This document shows, in pieces, positions 16,769 through 26,158 of a stretch of DNA of 64,000 nucleotides. The notes below the pieces were generated by a model, which worked only from the letters and a program-made list of their open reading frames with translations, ran no database searches and was not told the DNA's origin. A program made the translations under genes and the position numbers. The DNA is from GWE2-40-63 sp050251815. GTDB lineage: Bacteria; Bacteroidota; Bacteroidia; Bacteroidales; SZUA-534. Positions within the stretch are counted from its first letter, which is position 1; each line of letters starts with the position of its first letter. Location: positions 1 to 64,000 of the forward strand of contig JBFWMB010000004.1 of the NCBI GenBank assembly GCA_050251815.1, written 5' to 3'.

Positions 16769-18364
16769 ATGAGAAGGGTTTTACTAACAACGGTTTATTT
16801 TTTATTGATTTTTGCACTAAGTGCACAAAATGCAAAAAAACAATTTCGAACAGCAAAAAAATTAATTGAGGCCGGACAATCCCAGGCTGCAATAAATAAA
16901 TTAAACCAGGCCATTGAATTAAACAAAACATTTAACGATGCTTACCTTTTGCGGGCTGAGACTTATGAATCGCTCAACAAATTTGAGCTGGCAGCCGCCG
17001 ATTATGAAAAAGTGGCTTCGTTAAATTCCGATCAGGCAGCCTGGTTTTTTGAAACCGGAAGACTGTATTTTCTTTCAAAAAACTACCAGCGGGCTATAAT
17101 CTTTCTGAATCATGCTTCAACGCTCGAGGCAAAGTATCCGGAACTTTTGCTTTATAAAGCAAAAGCCTATCTGGCAAACAGAGAATTTGTAAAAGCAAGG
17201 GTAGCTGTTGAAACCGCTTTGCGCGACGAGGTTTCGTATGAACATTATTATGTTCGTGCCCTGGCTTACGACAGCCTGAATAAATACCCGCAAGCCATTG
17301 AGAGTTACAGGCAGGCCCTTGATTTAAATTCAGGACAAGCCGGTATTTACTACGATTTAATACAAGCCTTGCTTAAAAACAAACAGTTAGACGAGGCCTT
17401 GACTTTTGCCCAACGGGCCACCCAGCTTTTTCCCTTCGAAGCCGAAGCTTACAAAATTCGTAGTCTGGTTTACTACCAACGCAGGGAATTATTTCAGGCA
17501 ATAAACGACTTGTCGAAACTGGAAACCCTGACCAACGATTTGGTTCCCATTTTATGTACCCGCGGAAAATATTATTTCGAGTTTGAACAGTATCAGAATG
17601 CCAAATCAGATTTTACCCAGGTATTGTATAAAAACCCCGAACACAGCATGGCTTTCTATTGGCGTGCCCGTTCCAACGAGGAGCTGATGGAACCCGATTT
17701 GGCCCGCCACGATTACGAACAGTTTCTAAGCAGTCCTTCGGCAGGCCATACCGACTGGTATACCGATGCACAACAGCGCTTGTTTGATTTGAATCAGGAA
17801 ACAGAAGCTCCTCAGCTTATCCTTGACTATCCCCTGATAATTGATGGAAACAAACTGGCTCTGGAGAATTTTACCGATAGTATTGAGATACGGGGCCAGC
17901 TTGCCGATAAAAGTGGAATAAAGCAGCTTTTAATCAATACGCAGCCGGTTAAACTTTTGCCTGGCGCTCGCTTTGCCTGTAAACTTTCGCCAAATGAACT
18001 ATCAAGCATCCGTTTTATTGCTGAAGATGTGTACAACAACCAAACAGAACTTAACTTCGGTTTAATGGTAATGGAAAAAGACAAGCCCAGGGTTAAGATT
18101 CGCTTTCCTGAAGTCGATTCCCGGGGTGCTTTCCACTCAAACAATCAGGACAATGAACTGAAAATTGAAGGAAAGGTGTTTGATACGAGCCGGATAAAGG
18201 AGATTTGGGTAAACGGGCACAGCGTGACCTTTAATAACGAATTATTGAATCCGGGTTTCGCTATCAGCCTTACGGATTTGCCCATCGACAGCATTACGGT
18301 AAAAGCCGTCGATATTTTCAACAACGAAACCATCCTGTACCTCACCCGGCATCACGAAAATTAG
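16769..18364 (+). CDS. Secreted TPR protein with two C-terminal Ig-like modules
   Basis: A 531-residue exported protein of unknown role. The signal peptide ends near FALSAQ. About eight TPR units follow (to about residue 325), which usually hold protein partners. The last 190 residues contain two similar beta-sandwich modules, each with a ...xIxGxxxDxSxIKxxxxNxxxV... strand pattern (RGQLADKSGIKQLLIN and EGKVFDTSRIKEIWVN). I use ATG 16769 rather than TTG 16751, since it opens the signal peptide. A periplasmic or outer-membrane scaffold is plausible. Neighbours give no functional hint. Confidence 0.8.
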   Translation: MRRVLLTTVYFLLIFALSAQNAKKQFRTAKKLIEAGQSQAAINKLNQAIELNKTFNDAYLLRAETYESLNKFELAAADYEKVASLNSDQAAWFFETGRLYFLSKNYQRAIIFLNHASTLEAKYPELLLYKAKAYLANREFVKARVAVETALRDEVSYEHYYVRALAYDSLNKYPQAIESYRQALDLNSGQAGIYYDLIQALLKNKQLDEALTFAQRATQLFPFEAEAYKIRSLVYYQRRELFQAINDLSKLETLTNDLVPILCTRGKYYFEFEQYQNAKSDFTQVLYKNPEHSMAFYWRARSNEELMEPDLARHDYEQFLSSPSAGHTDWYTDAQQRLFDLNQETEAPQLILDYPLIIDGNKLALENFTDSIEIRGQLADKSGIKQLLINTQPVKLLPGARFACKLSPNELSSIRFIAEDVYNNQTELNFGLMVMEKDKPRVKIRFPEVDSRGAFHSNNQDNELKIEGKVFDTSRIKEIWVNGHSVTFNNELLNPGFAISLTDLPIDSITVKAVDIFNNETILYLTRHHEN

Positions 18365-18484
18365 CGATCTTACAGAAAATCCCTGCTTTTCAATGGCTTC
18401 CGAATGAAACTCCCCGCTGCAAGCAGACAGGGTATTTTCCCGCGCTCCCGCTTTCCTTCCCAACGTAAGTAGGAATGCGACCAG

Positions 18485-18515
18485 AAAATTTCATTTCGCA
18501 AATCCATGAAATTTT
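18485..18515. repeat. 10-bp inverted repeat upstream of the TlpA-like gene
   Basis: AAAATTTCAT (18485-18494) and ATGAAATTTT (18506-18515) are perfect inverted copies with an 11-base spacer. It sits 147 bp before the TlpA-like start, in a 297-bp gene-free gap, and could be an operator or part of a terminator for the TPR gene. No T-run follows directly. Confidence 0.5.
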
Positions 18516-18661
18516 AAGTCTCACGAAAAAATTTTTAAGCAACATTTGGGCTGTTTCAATCGTTTGGTTGTTGTTTTTAATCGACTAAAAAGGCAACTTT
18601 ATGCCTGATGTTGGCATCTGACAGTTTATTAAACAAAAACTAACCGATAAATTTTTTTATC

Positions 18662-20128
18662 ATGATAAAGCAAACCACCCGGCTAATTTCCGGCATAGCA
18701 TTACTAAGCCTGCTTGTATTTACCATTCAGGCCTGCCAGAACGGAACAAAAAAACAGGAAAAAGTTTACACCAATACGGAAAACGAAGATTCCCGGAAAC
18801 CTTTTGTTGAGACCCGACTCAAGGGAACCTTATACCATGCCGATGATTCAAGGGTAGTTGTTTCTGCTCCGGGCATTTCAGACACCGTGGAAGCCAACAG
18901 CCAAAATCAGTTTGAATTTGTGTTCAATCTTAACCGGGGTGGTTATTTTGTGATTCACAACAGCGGCAAAAACCTGCGGGTCTATTTAAGTCCGGGCGAT
19001 AAGCTGGAACTTTCATTTGATGCCGGCAGTGTTTACGAATCGTTAACCCTCGATGGAGCCGGAAGCCTCGAAAACACCTTCCTGAAGCAAAAATACCAAC
19101 TCCTTTTGGAGCATGCTTTTAGTGGCTCCCACGCCTATGAAATTCAACCCAAAGCATTTCGTTACCTGGTGGATTCGCTTTACGTGGTCGAAAAAATTTA
19201 TTTGGCCGATTTTGTTGAACAACATCCCGGTATAAATCCCGATTTTGTTGAGCGGGAACAAGCAGCCCTTTTATACGATTGGGCCAATAAACTCATGGAA
19301 TATCCCCGTTTAAACCAGGTAAATGCCACCATCGATAACGACACCTATTTTAAATTTCTAAACAAAATATCGGTAAACGAGCCCCGCTACCTCGACATTT
19401 ACGAATACCGCATGTTTTTGAATTCGTACATTGCACATTATGCCCATCAGCAAATGCAGGCCTCCGGAAAATGGAACCTCGAAACCCACGAAGTCTCGCT
19501 CATCCGCATGCAGCAGGTTAACCGTTTAATTTCAGATGCCCGGGTTAAGGATTACCTTTTAGCATCGGTAATAAAAGAACAGGTGAATTATTTTGGATAT
19601 AAAAATACGGAGACTTTATTTCAAATTTTTGAAATGAATTGCAGCGACCCGCTACTAAAGCAGGAAGTATTGGCTCCTTATCAAAATTACCTGGCCTTAA
19701 AGCAGCATGCCATGGCTCCCGAAGTAAAACTAATCGATGCGCAGGGCAAACAATTTACCCTGGCCGATTTTGCCGGCAGTTATATCTATATTGATGTTTG
19801 GGCTACCTGGTGCCTGCCCTGTAAAAAAGAAGCACCCTATTTTGAAGACTTACGACAAAAATATGCGCACAAAAACATCACCTTTATTGCCATCTCAGTC
19901 GATGAAAAACAGGACGAATGGCGTGAATATTTAACGGTGCGTCCCACCAAATACCCGCAATTTTGGGCTTTCGATGCAAAACAGTTTTTAAACGACTATA
20001 GCATAAAAACCATTCCGCACTTTATAATTATTGGTCCCGATGGGAAGATAGTAAACCCCAATGCATTCCGGCCTTCGGAGCCCGATTTGCCCTGGTTCGA
20101 GAGTTTGCCGGGAAAAAGAGCGGTGTAA
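18662..20128 (+). CDS. TlpA-like thioredoxin-fold lipoprotein
   Basis: A 488-residue envelope lipoprotein (lipobox ending TIQAC, Cys25) with a C-terminal thioredoxin/AhpC-TSA-like domain (about 350-485). The active site is WATWCLPCKKE, a regular CxxC, so a thiol reductant or disulfide exchanger on the extracytoplasmic side is expected. The first 320 residues form a beta-rich then helical region of the type found in Bacteroidetes TlpA-like disulfide reductases (DUF4369-like, judged by layout only). It is transcribed alone and ends at the edge of the 21-bp tandem array. Confidence 0.85.
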   Translation: MIKQTTRLISGIALLSLLVFTIQACQNGTKKQEKVYTNTENEDSRKPFVETRLKGTLYHADDSRVVVSAPGISDTVEANSQNQFEFVFNLNRGGYFVIHNSGKNLRVYLSPGDKLELSFDAGSVYESLTLDGAGSLENTFLKQKYQLLLEHAFSGSHAYEIQPKAFRYLVDSLYVVEKIYLADFVEQHPGINPDFVEREQAALLYDWANKLMEYPRLNQVNATIDNDTYFKFLNKISVNEPRYLDIYEYRMFLNSYIAHYAHQQMQASGKWNLETHEVSLIRMQQVNRLISDARVKDYLLASVIKEQVNYFGYKNTETLFQIFEMNCSDPLLKQEVLAPYQNYLALKQHAMAPEVKLIDAQGKQFTLADFAGSYIYIDVWATWCLPCKKEAPYFEDLRQKYAHKNITFIAISVDEKQDEWREYLTVRPTKYPQFWAFDAKQFLNDYSIKTIPHFIIIGPDGKIVNPNAFRPSEPDLPWFESLPGKRAV

Positions 20129-20182
20129 ATCTAAACCTACTGCTGTCGTTCTTAAAATCATTCGTTGTTTTTACCTTTTCAA

Positions 20183-20540
20183 ACTTTATTATTTCAACCG
20201 AATACCCTATTATTTCAAATTCAACGGGTATTATTTGAAAGTCAAGGTTTGTTTTTTGAAAGTCATACCATTTTTTTCAATGTTCGAACCATATTCCGGA
20301 GGTGTCAGACCTTTTATTGGAACCGTCGAACCTCATTTTGGAGTCATCGAACCTCATTCCGTGAACCTCGGACCTCATTCCGTAAGCGTCGAACCTCTTT
20401 CCGCAAGGCTTGAACCTTGTTTCGCGAACATCGGACCTCTTTTTTCTGTTTTCAGACCTCATTCTGGCACCGTCGGACCTTTTTATTTCACCTGCTGACC
20501 TCATTATTTGATCGTCGGACCTCATTATTTGAAAGGCGGA
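20183..20540. repeat. Tandem array of about 17 units with a 21-bp period
   Basis: The A of the core ACC (or its diverged version) falls at 20183, 20204, 20225, 20246, 20267 and then every 21 bp without exception to 20519. The core in the right-hand 13 units is TCGRACCTCATT, followed by about nine variable bases; the left four units are richer in TTATTTCAAA but keep the phase. The array fills almost all of the gap between the convergent TlpA-like and dehydratase genes. As 21 is a multiple of three, several frames stay open; leftward they would read heptads of the form (M/K)R(S/F)(D/E)xxx. Twenty-one bases are also two turns of B-DNA. It is not a CRISPR array. Confidence 0.93.
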
Positions 20541-20542
20541 TG

Positions 20543-21487
20543 TTAAAAGGGCAGGTTTTTTAAATCAACGTTTCCGCCCGAGAGAATTATAGCAATGGTT
20601 TTTCCCGTAAATTTTTCGCGATGTTCCAGAATCACAGCCAGCGGAACTGCCGACGAAGGTTCAATAACAATTTTCAGGTATTTGTACACCAGTTCCATGG
20701 CTTCAACAATCGCTGGTTCGGAACAGGTAAGCAGATCGTCCAGATGGCTGTTAATAATCTCGAAAGTAATGGGTGCCAGCGAGGTGCGCAAACCATCGGC
20801 AATGGTTTTCGGATTGTCTGCCGGAATTAACTGGTTGGCCTGAAACGACAAAAAAGCATCGTTGGCCTCAGCCGGTTCTGCCCCAATAATCCGGGTCTTT
20901 TTCCAGCTGTTTTTTGCGGCAATACAGGTTCCGCTCATTAAACCACCGCCACCTATGGGGGCCATTATTATATCGGGTTCCTCAATTTGTGCTACCAGCT
21001 CAAGGCAAGCCGTTCCCTGGCCACAAATTACATTGAAATTATCGTAAGGGTGTACCAAAACAGCCCCGGTGGCATCCATAACTTTTTGCAGCGTGGTTTC
21101 GCGGGCAGCTAACGTGGGTTCACAAAAAGTAATCAGTCCGCCATACGCTTTTACCGCTTCAACCTTAACACCAGGCGCGTTTTCGGGCATTACAATATGC
21201 GCTTTTATTCCATTCATGGTGGCTGCTTTGGCCAGTGCTGCCGCATGATTCCCCGAAGAATGGGTGGCAACCCCCCGTTCTTTTTCCTCGGTGTTAAGCT
21301 GCAATACCGCATGGCTTGCGCCCCGGAATTTAAAAGCGCCTACTTTCTGAAAATTCTCACACTTAAAAAGCAGTTGGCAGCCCAGTTTACGGTTTAGCAG
21401 TTCCGATTGCATCACGGGAGTTTCATGAATAAAGGGCTTAATTAAAGCATGTGCCTTCGTTAGGTTTTGTAAGTTTGGAAGTTGCAT
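20543..21487 (-). CDS. PLP-dependent threonine/serine dehydratase
   Basis: A 314-residue fold-type II PLP enzyme. The PLP lysine is in VGAFKFRGASHA, the cofactor phosphate loop is GGGGLMSG, and SSGNHAAALA is the substrate loop. It has no C-terminal ACT domain, as in catabolic threonine deaminase and serine racemase, and unlike the feedback-regulated biosynthetic IlvA. Likely reaction: threonine to 2-oxobutyrate plus ammonia, or serine to pyruvate. Distinguishing threonine ammonia-lyase, serine racemase and hydroxyaspartate ammonia-lyase is not possible by eye. The stop lies at the edge of the 21-bp array. Confidence 0.9.
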   Translation of the reverse strand: MQLPNLQNLTKAHALIKPFIHETPVMQSELLNRKLGCQLLFKCENFQKVGAFKFRGASHAVLQLNTEEKERGVATHSSGNHAAALAKAATMNGIKAHIVMPENAPGVKVEAVKAYGGLITFCEPTLAARETTLQKVMDATGAVLVHPYDNFNVICGQGTACLELVAQIEEPDIIMAPIGGGGLMSGTCIAAKNSWKKTRIIGAEPAEANDAFLSFQANQLIPADNPKTIADGLRTSLAPITFEIINSHLDDLLTCSEPAIVEAMELVYKYLKIVIEPSSAVPLAVILEHREKFTGKTIAIILSGGNVDLKNLPF

Positions 21488-21540
21488 AAGCTGTAGTCAG
21501 GTATAAATAATTGGTTTTTTTTACAATGGTATTTTTAAAA

Positions 21541-21548
21541 CAAACTTA
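21541..21548 (-). promoter_or_regulatory. -7 promoter element of the dehydratase gene
   Basis: Leftward TAAGTTTG fits TAnnTTTG, 54 bases before the ATG at 21487. No -33 element is clear. Confidence 0.4.
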
Positions 21549-21655
21549 ATTTATTTTGGCACGAATTTTATAGGATTCCACTATTTTTATCGTTTGCTAG
21601 CAACGTGGCATTTTAAAACGTAAATTGCAGCAGTTTTCAGACAAATAGGTAAATC

Positions 21656-22381
21656 ATGAAGTTAAGAACAGAGCATCTTATAAAAAAATACGGTTCACGA
21701 ACGGTGGTAAAAGGCGTTTCGTTCGAGGTTGAAAAAGGAGAAATTGTTGGTTTGCTTGGGCCTAATGGAGCCGGGAAAACCACTTCGTTTTATATGATAG
21801 TGGGTTTAATTACGCCGAACGAGGGAAAAATTTTTCTTGACGATGTGGATATCACCAGCGAGCCTATTTACAAAAGGGCTAAGCGGGGAATTGGTTACCT
21901 TGCACAGGAAGCATCGGTTTTCAGAAAACTGAGCGTTGAAGACAACATCAAGACCATTTTGGAAATGACCCAACTGACCAAACAGGAACAAGCAGATAAG
22001 CTGGAATCGCTATTAAATGAATTTGGCTTGCAGCACATACGTAAGAGCCTGGGCATTCAGTTGTCGGGTGGTGAACGACGCCGTACCGAAATTGCCCGGG
22101 CACTGGCCATCGATCCGAATTTTATTTTGCTCGATGAACCGTTTGCCGGAGTTGACCCCATTGCGGTTGAAGACATTCAGGGAATTGTCCGAAAACTAAA
22201 GGAAAAAAATATTGGTATTTTAATTACCGACCATAATGTACACGAGACCCTTTCCATTACCGACAGGGCTTATCTTTTGTTCGAAGGGAAAATACTTAAA
22301 GCAGGTACCGCCTACGATTTATCGGAAGATGAACAGGTAAGAAAAGTGTATCTGGGTAAAAATTTTGAATTGCGTATTTAA
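21656..22381 (+). CDS. lptB: LPS export ABC transporter ATP-binding protein LptB
   Basis: The cytoplasmic ATPase that drives lipopolysaccharide transport by the LptBFGC complex. Walker A is GPNGAGKTTS, the signature is LSGGERRRTEIARAL, Walker B is FILLDEPFAGVDP, and the switch histidine is in ITDHNVHETL. The GGERRR signature and DxFxG after Walker B are typical of LptB and separate it from amino-acid transporters. The length of 241 residues is normal. The other lpt genes are not here, which is common in Bacteroidetes. Confidence 0.95.
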   Translation: MKLRTEHLIKKYGSRTVVKGVSFEVEKGEIVGLLGPNGAGKTTSFYMIVGLITPNEGKIFLDDVDITSEPIYKRAKRGIGYLAQEASVFRKLSVEDNIKTILEMTQLTKQEQADKLESLLNEFGLQHIRKSLGIQLSGGERRRTEIARALAIDPNFILLDEPFAGVDPIAVEDIQGIVRKLKEKNIGILITDHNVHETLSITDRAYLLFEGKILKAGTAYDLSEDEQVRKVYLGKNFELRI

Positions 22382-22503
22382 GGTTTTTATTACCTTCGTG
22401 GAAACTGAAATTTAGTGGAGTTTACTAATGAAATTATCTGGTTACTTAAGGTCATGAAACACTCCTGTGTATTACTATGCTTTTATTAACGGCCTTAAAA
22501 AGT

Positions 22504-22529
22504 TATGAAACAGGTTTTCCGGTTTCATA
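22504..22529. repeat. 8-bp inverted repeat in the leader of the DUF5686 gene
   Basis: TATGAAAC (22504-22511) and GTTTCATA (22522-22529) are perfect inverted copies with a 10-base loop, 45 bp before the ATG at 22574. It could be an RNA hairpin or operator; no more can be said. Confidence 0.4.
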
Positions 22530-22573
22530 AAGTTGATAAGTTATATTGTGTTGTGTGTTTCATTCTATAAACC

Positions 22574-25054
22574 ATGAAAAAAAGTTCCGCATACCGGAGG
22601 ATGTTCCTAATAATTGGCTTAATCTTTGGATTCCAGGCAATGCTTAATGCCCAGGTTACCCGTATTCGCGGTAAAGTACTCGACCAACAAACCAGCGAAC
22701 CCTTACCTTTTGTGAACATCAGCCTCGAAGGAACAACCATTGGAACGATTACCGATTTTAACGGCGATTTTTTTCTGGAAACCCGTCTTCAGCCCAAAAG
22801 CATTGTAGCCTCGTACATTGGTTACCACATGCAACATATTCCGGTTACTCCGGGTACTTTTCAGGAAATTGAAATCCGGCTCGAACCCGAAAACATTGAA
22901 CTCGAGGAAATAGTAGTCACACCGGGTGAGAATCCCGCACACCGCATTTTAAGGCAGATTATCGCTAACAAAAAACAAAACGATCCGGCCCGCATCGGAA
23001 GCTATCAGTACGAGATTTACAATAAAATGGAACTCGACATAAACAACCTGACCGAGGAATATAAAAACCAACGAGTCTTCAGGCAGTTTCAGTTCATCTT
23101 CGATTACATCGACACCTCGGCCATAACCGGAAAAACATTTTTGCCGGTTTTTATCGTGGAAACATTGAGCGATTATTATTACCAAAAAGATCCTCCCAAA
23201 AAGAAGGAAGTAATAAAAGCCAACAACATCAGCGGAATCGATAGCGATAAGGTGTCGGAATTTACCGGTCAAATGTATCTCGATTTTAATATCTACGACA
23301 ATTTTGTACCCATTATGGGACTCGAAATGGTAAGTCCCATTGCCAATTTTGGGCTGATGTACTACAAATACTATTTAATCGACAGCGCTTACCGCGACAA
23401 TCACTGGTGTTATCAGGTATCGTTCCGGCCCAAACGTAAAATGGAGCCAACCTTCAATGGTTATTTTTGGGTGCAGGACACTACCTTTGCCATCCAGAAT
23501 TATAAAATCAGGTTGGCCGACGATGTAAACATCAACTTTGTTGACGATTTTGTGGCCGAGCAAACCTATACGCTGGTCGAAGATTCGGTTTGGTTCCCGA
23601 TGAAGCAGGAATTGTTTATCGATTTTGCCGTTACCAATAAGGATTACGGATTCTTTGGACGCAAAACCACGTCGTTTCAAAATATAAAACTCTACCCAAA
23701 CCTCGAAGAGAAGTTTTTTTCGAAACAGTTGGCCGAGGAAACCCTTATTGAAGAAAACGCCCTGAATTACAGTATTGAGCAATGGCAGTCCTTACGCCCT
23801 GAAGTACTTTCACAACGGGAGCAGGACATTTACCAGATGGTTGATTCCATTAAAGAAGTTCCCCTGTTTAATTCCATAATCGATGTTATAAATACCATTA
23901 TTACCGGCTATTGGGTGAAAGGGCCCATTGAAATTGGCCCGTACTATACCCTTTACAGCTTTAATCCCATCGAGGGACAACGGTTTAAATTCGGTTTCCG
24001 TACCAGCAACAGTTTTAGCACCAAAGTAATGTACAATGGCCACCTGGCCTACGGGACCCGCGACAACAAAATAAAATACGGTGCCGGCGTTTTATACGAT
24101 TTTAATAAAAACCCGCGTCGACGGGTAGGATTGCAATACAAGCTCGACTACGAACAATTGGGAGTAACTGAAAATGCTTTTTTAAGCGATAATTTTCTGG
24201 CTTCTATCTTTAGTCGCGAACTGAACGACAAACTAACCGAGGTCAACGATATATCGACCTATTACGAACACGAATGGTTCCAGGGTTTTTCAAACACCGT
24301 AACCCTGCGAAACAAACGCATTTATTCCTCGGTAAACGTGCCTTTTATGCACGTGAACGAACTGAACGACACCCTATCGTTCAACAGTTTGGTTACCACC
24401 GAAATTAAACTGAATACCCGGCTGGCCTTTAACGAAAAGTTTGTTTACGGCGAATTTGAACGCATGAGCCTGGGAACACGCTACCCCATTTTAAACTTTA
24501 ATTTTACAACCGGGGTACAGGGTATCTTCGATAGCGATTACGAGTACTACAAACTGAATTTTAGTATCGAGCACAAATTTCCCATCAGCCCTTTTGGCGA
24601 TTTTAAATACGTAATTGATGCCGGAAAAATATTTGGAAGCGCCCCTTATCCTTTTTTACAACTGCACGAAGGTAACCAAACCTATGCTTACGACGATTAT
24701 GCCTTTAACCTGATGAATTATTATGAATTTGTCAGCAATCAATACGTGAGCCTGATGCTGGAGCACCATTTAAACGGCTTTTTCCTGAATCGGGTTCCCT
24801 TGTTCCGGCGCTTAAAACTACGCGAAGTAACCGGATTAAAAATACTGGGTGGCGAATTATCGGAACGTATACCCGGTTCCATTATGTTTCCCGAAAACCT
24901 CGATGTATTAAGCAAACCTTATATGGAAGCCAGTGCCGGAATCGAAAACCTGTTTAAATTTATCCGCATCGATGCCGTTTGGCGCCTAACCTACAAAGAC
25001 AAACAAGACATTAAGAACTTTGGTATTTTTGGGAAACTGCAAATCAGGTTTTAA
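22574..25054 (+). CDS. DUF5686 outer-membrane beta-barrel with carboxypeptidase-regulatory-like domain
   Basis: An 826-residue outer-membrane protein. The signal peptide ends near MLNAQ, residues about 30-118 form the beta-sandwich regulatory-like domain also found at the front of SusC (starting IRGKVLDQQTSEPLPFVNI), and the rest is the DUF5686 region with alternating aromatic and polar strands that ends in the C-terminal residues LQIRF. It lacks the TonB plug and box of SusC, so it is not a TonB receptor. Function is unknown for the family. The last 11 bases of the gene overlap the end of the convergent EamA gene. Confidence 0.88.
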   Translation: MKKSSAYRRMFLIIGLIFGFQAMLNAQVTRIRGKVLDQQTSEPLPFVNISLEGTTIGTITDFNGDFFLETRLQPKSIVASYIGYHMQHIPVTPGTFQEIEIRLEPENIELEEIVVTPGENPAHRILRQIIANKKQNDPARIGSYQYEIYNKMELDINNLTEEYKNQRVFRQFQFIFDYIDTSAITGKTFLPVFIVETLSDYYYQKDPPKKKEVIKANNISGIDSDKVSEFTGQMYLDFNIYDNFVPIMGLEMVSPIANFGLMYYKYYLIDSAYRDNHWCYQVSFRPKRKMEPTFNGYFWVQDTTFAIQNYKIRLADDVNINFVDDFVAEQTYTLVEDSVWFPMKQELFIDFAVTNKDYGFFGRKTTSFQNIKLYPNLEEKFFSKQLAEETLIEENALNYSIEQWQSLRPEVLSQREQDIYQMVDSIKEVPLFNSIIDVINTIITGYWVKGPIEIGPYYTLYSFNPIEGQRFKFGFRTSNSFSTKVMYNGHLAYGTRDNKIKYGAGVLYDFNKNPRRRVGLQYKLDYEQLGVTENAFLSDNFLASIFSRELNDKLTEVNDISTYYEHEWFQGFSNTVTLRNKRIYSSVNVPFMHVNELNDTLSFNSLVTTEIKLNTRLAFNEKFVYGEFERMSLGTRYPILNFNFTTGVQGIFDSDYEYYKLNFSIEHKFPISPFGDFKYVIDAGKIFGSAPYPFLQLHEGNQTYAYDDYAFNLMNYYEFVSNQYVSLMLEHHLNGFFLNRVPLFRRLKLREVTGLKILGGELSERIPGSIMFPENLDVLSKPYMEASAGIENLFKFIRIDAVWRLTYKDKQDIKNFGIFGKLQIRF

Positions 25055-25937
25055 GCTTTTTATTTACCAGCCAGACACCGACCAAGGCCAGACAGATGCT
25101 ACCAAACTGGAGCCAGGTAATGGTTTCACCATCAAATATTCCCCAAAGAATAGCAAAGAATGGAATGATGTAAGTTACCGATGTGGCAAAAAGTGCCGAG
25201 GTGTAATGTACCAGGCTATTAAAAAAGAACAATGAAAGAACCGAACCAAATAAGGACAAAATAAAAATAAATCCCAGGTTCAGTGCCCATTGCTCGGTTT
25301 CGAAAGCGGGCGACAAATCGGAAAAGAGCAGGTAAATACCGGCTGGTGGTCCCACAAACAAAAATGCCAGCGAAGTAATTTCAACCCCCGATAAATCTTT
25401 CAGCTTAAAGCGTATTTCATTGGCATTAATTCCGTAACCAATGGTGGCAATTACCACATAAAGCGCATAGCCGTTTATATTTTGTACCGATTCCAGAATA
25501 TTTCCCTGGCTTATTAAGCCCACAGCACCAACAAGTCCCAAAAGAATTCCCATGATTTGCCAACGTCCGGGTCGGTTTTTATAGATCAGAATTCCGGTAA
25601 TTAAAGCAAAAAACGGGGCCAGACTGTTAATCATTCCCGCCAGCGAGCTGTTAATCTGGGTTTGTGCTTTGGTAAACAAAAAAGCCGGAAAAAATATGCC
25701 GGCATAGCCTGTAATTAGAATGTGAATCCAATTGGTTCGGGTAATCTTCTTATAAAACCTGAAAAAGGTTGGAGCCAGAATCATAAATCCGAAAAAAATA
25801 CGAAACGCAGCCACCTGCATGTAATCGAACGAGCGAAGTCCTTTTTTCATTAAAATAAACGAGGAGCCCCAGATAAGAGCCAGAGCAAACAGGGTGACCC
25901 ATTGCCAGCCCTTTTTCGACAAATCATAAATTCCCAT
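25044..25937 (-). CDS. EamA/DMT-family transporter
   Basis: A 297-residue inner-membrane exporter with ten predicted helices in two EamA repeats (about 14-145 and 158-295). The first repeat has the typical ALIWGSSFILMKKGL start, and the second half ends in FGSICLALVGVWLVNKK. The substrate may be an amino acid, drug or metabolite and cannot be told from sequence. A TATCTTTG -7 box lies 20 bases before the ATG. The 3' end overlaps the DUF5686 gene by 11 bp, with no terminator between them. Confidence 0.88.
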   Translation of the reverse strand: MGIYDLSKKGWQWVTLFALALIWGSSFILMKKGLRSFDYMQVAAFRIFFGFMILAPTFFRFYKKITRTNWIHILITGYAGIFFPAFLFTKAQTQINSSLAGMINSLAPFFALITGILIYKNRPGRWQIMGILLGLVGAVGLISQGNILESVQNINGYALYVVIATIGYGINANEIRFKLKDLSGVEITSLAFLFVGPPAGIYLLFSDLSPAFETEQWALNLGFIFILSLFGSVLSLFFFNSLVHYTSALFATSVTYIIPFFAILWGIFDGETITWLQFGSICLALVGVWLVNKKLKT

Positions 25938-25956
25938 CGGTAATTTTTTTTGGGGT

Positions 25957-25964
25957 CAAAGATA
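25957..25964 (-). promoter_or_regulatory. -7 promoter element of the EamA gene
   Basis: Leftward TATCTTTG, a perfect TAnnTTTG match 20 bases before the start codon; the leader would be about 12 bases. Confidence 0.5.
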
Positions 25965-26135
25965 GCATTAACACCCAGACCATTAAAAGAGTTGTATAAA
26001 TATTCATTTTTTTGTTTATCACTCACCCCTCCCCTTAATTAATACACAATAAATCAGAACGTTGAATCTTGCATTTTAACCCGGTTTATTAACAGGCTGT
26101 TGATAAATCGTGTTTAATTCGCATCTTCAAATAAC

Positions 26136-26143
26136 TATATTTG
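26136..26143 (+). promoter_or_regulatory. -7 promoter element of the parE-parC operon
   Basis: TATATTTG matches TAnnTTTG, 16 bases before the parE ATG. A weak TGTTT lies near the -33 position. Confidence 0.5.
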
Positions 26144-26158
26144 TCCAAAATTTAGGAT

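Noticed and set aside
20061..20525. Three overlapping open frames of 82 to 145 codons on both strands
   Set aside because: They result from the 21-bp period of the tandem array, which keeps several frames open. The encoded heptads match no family I know, so I list the array as DNA repeat.
20183..20540. CRISPR array
   Set aside because: Units are 21 bp in total, the conserved part is about 12 bp and imperfect, spacers are about 9 bp, and there are no cas genes.
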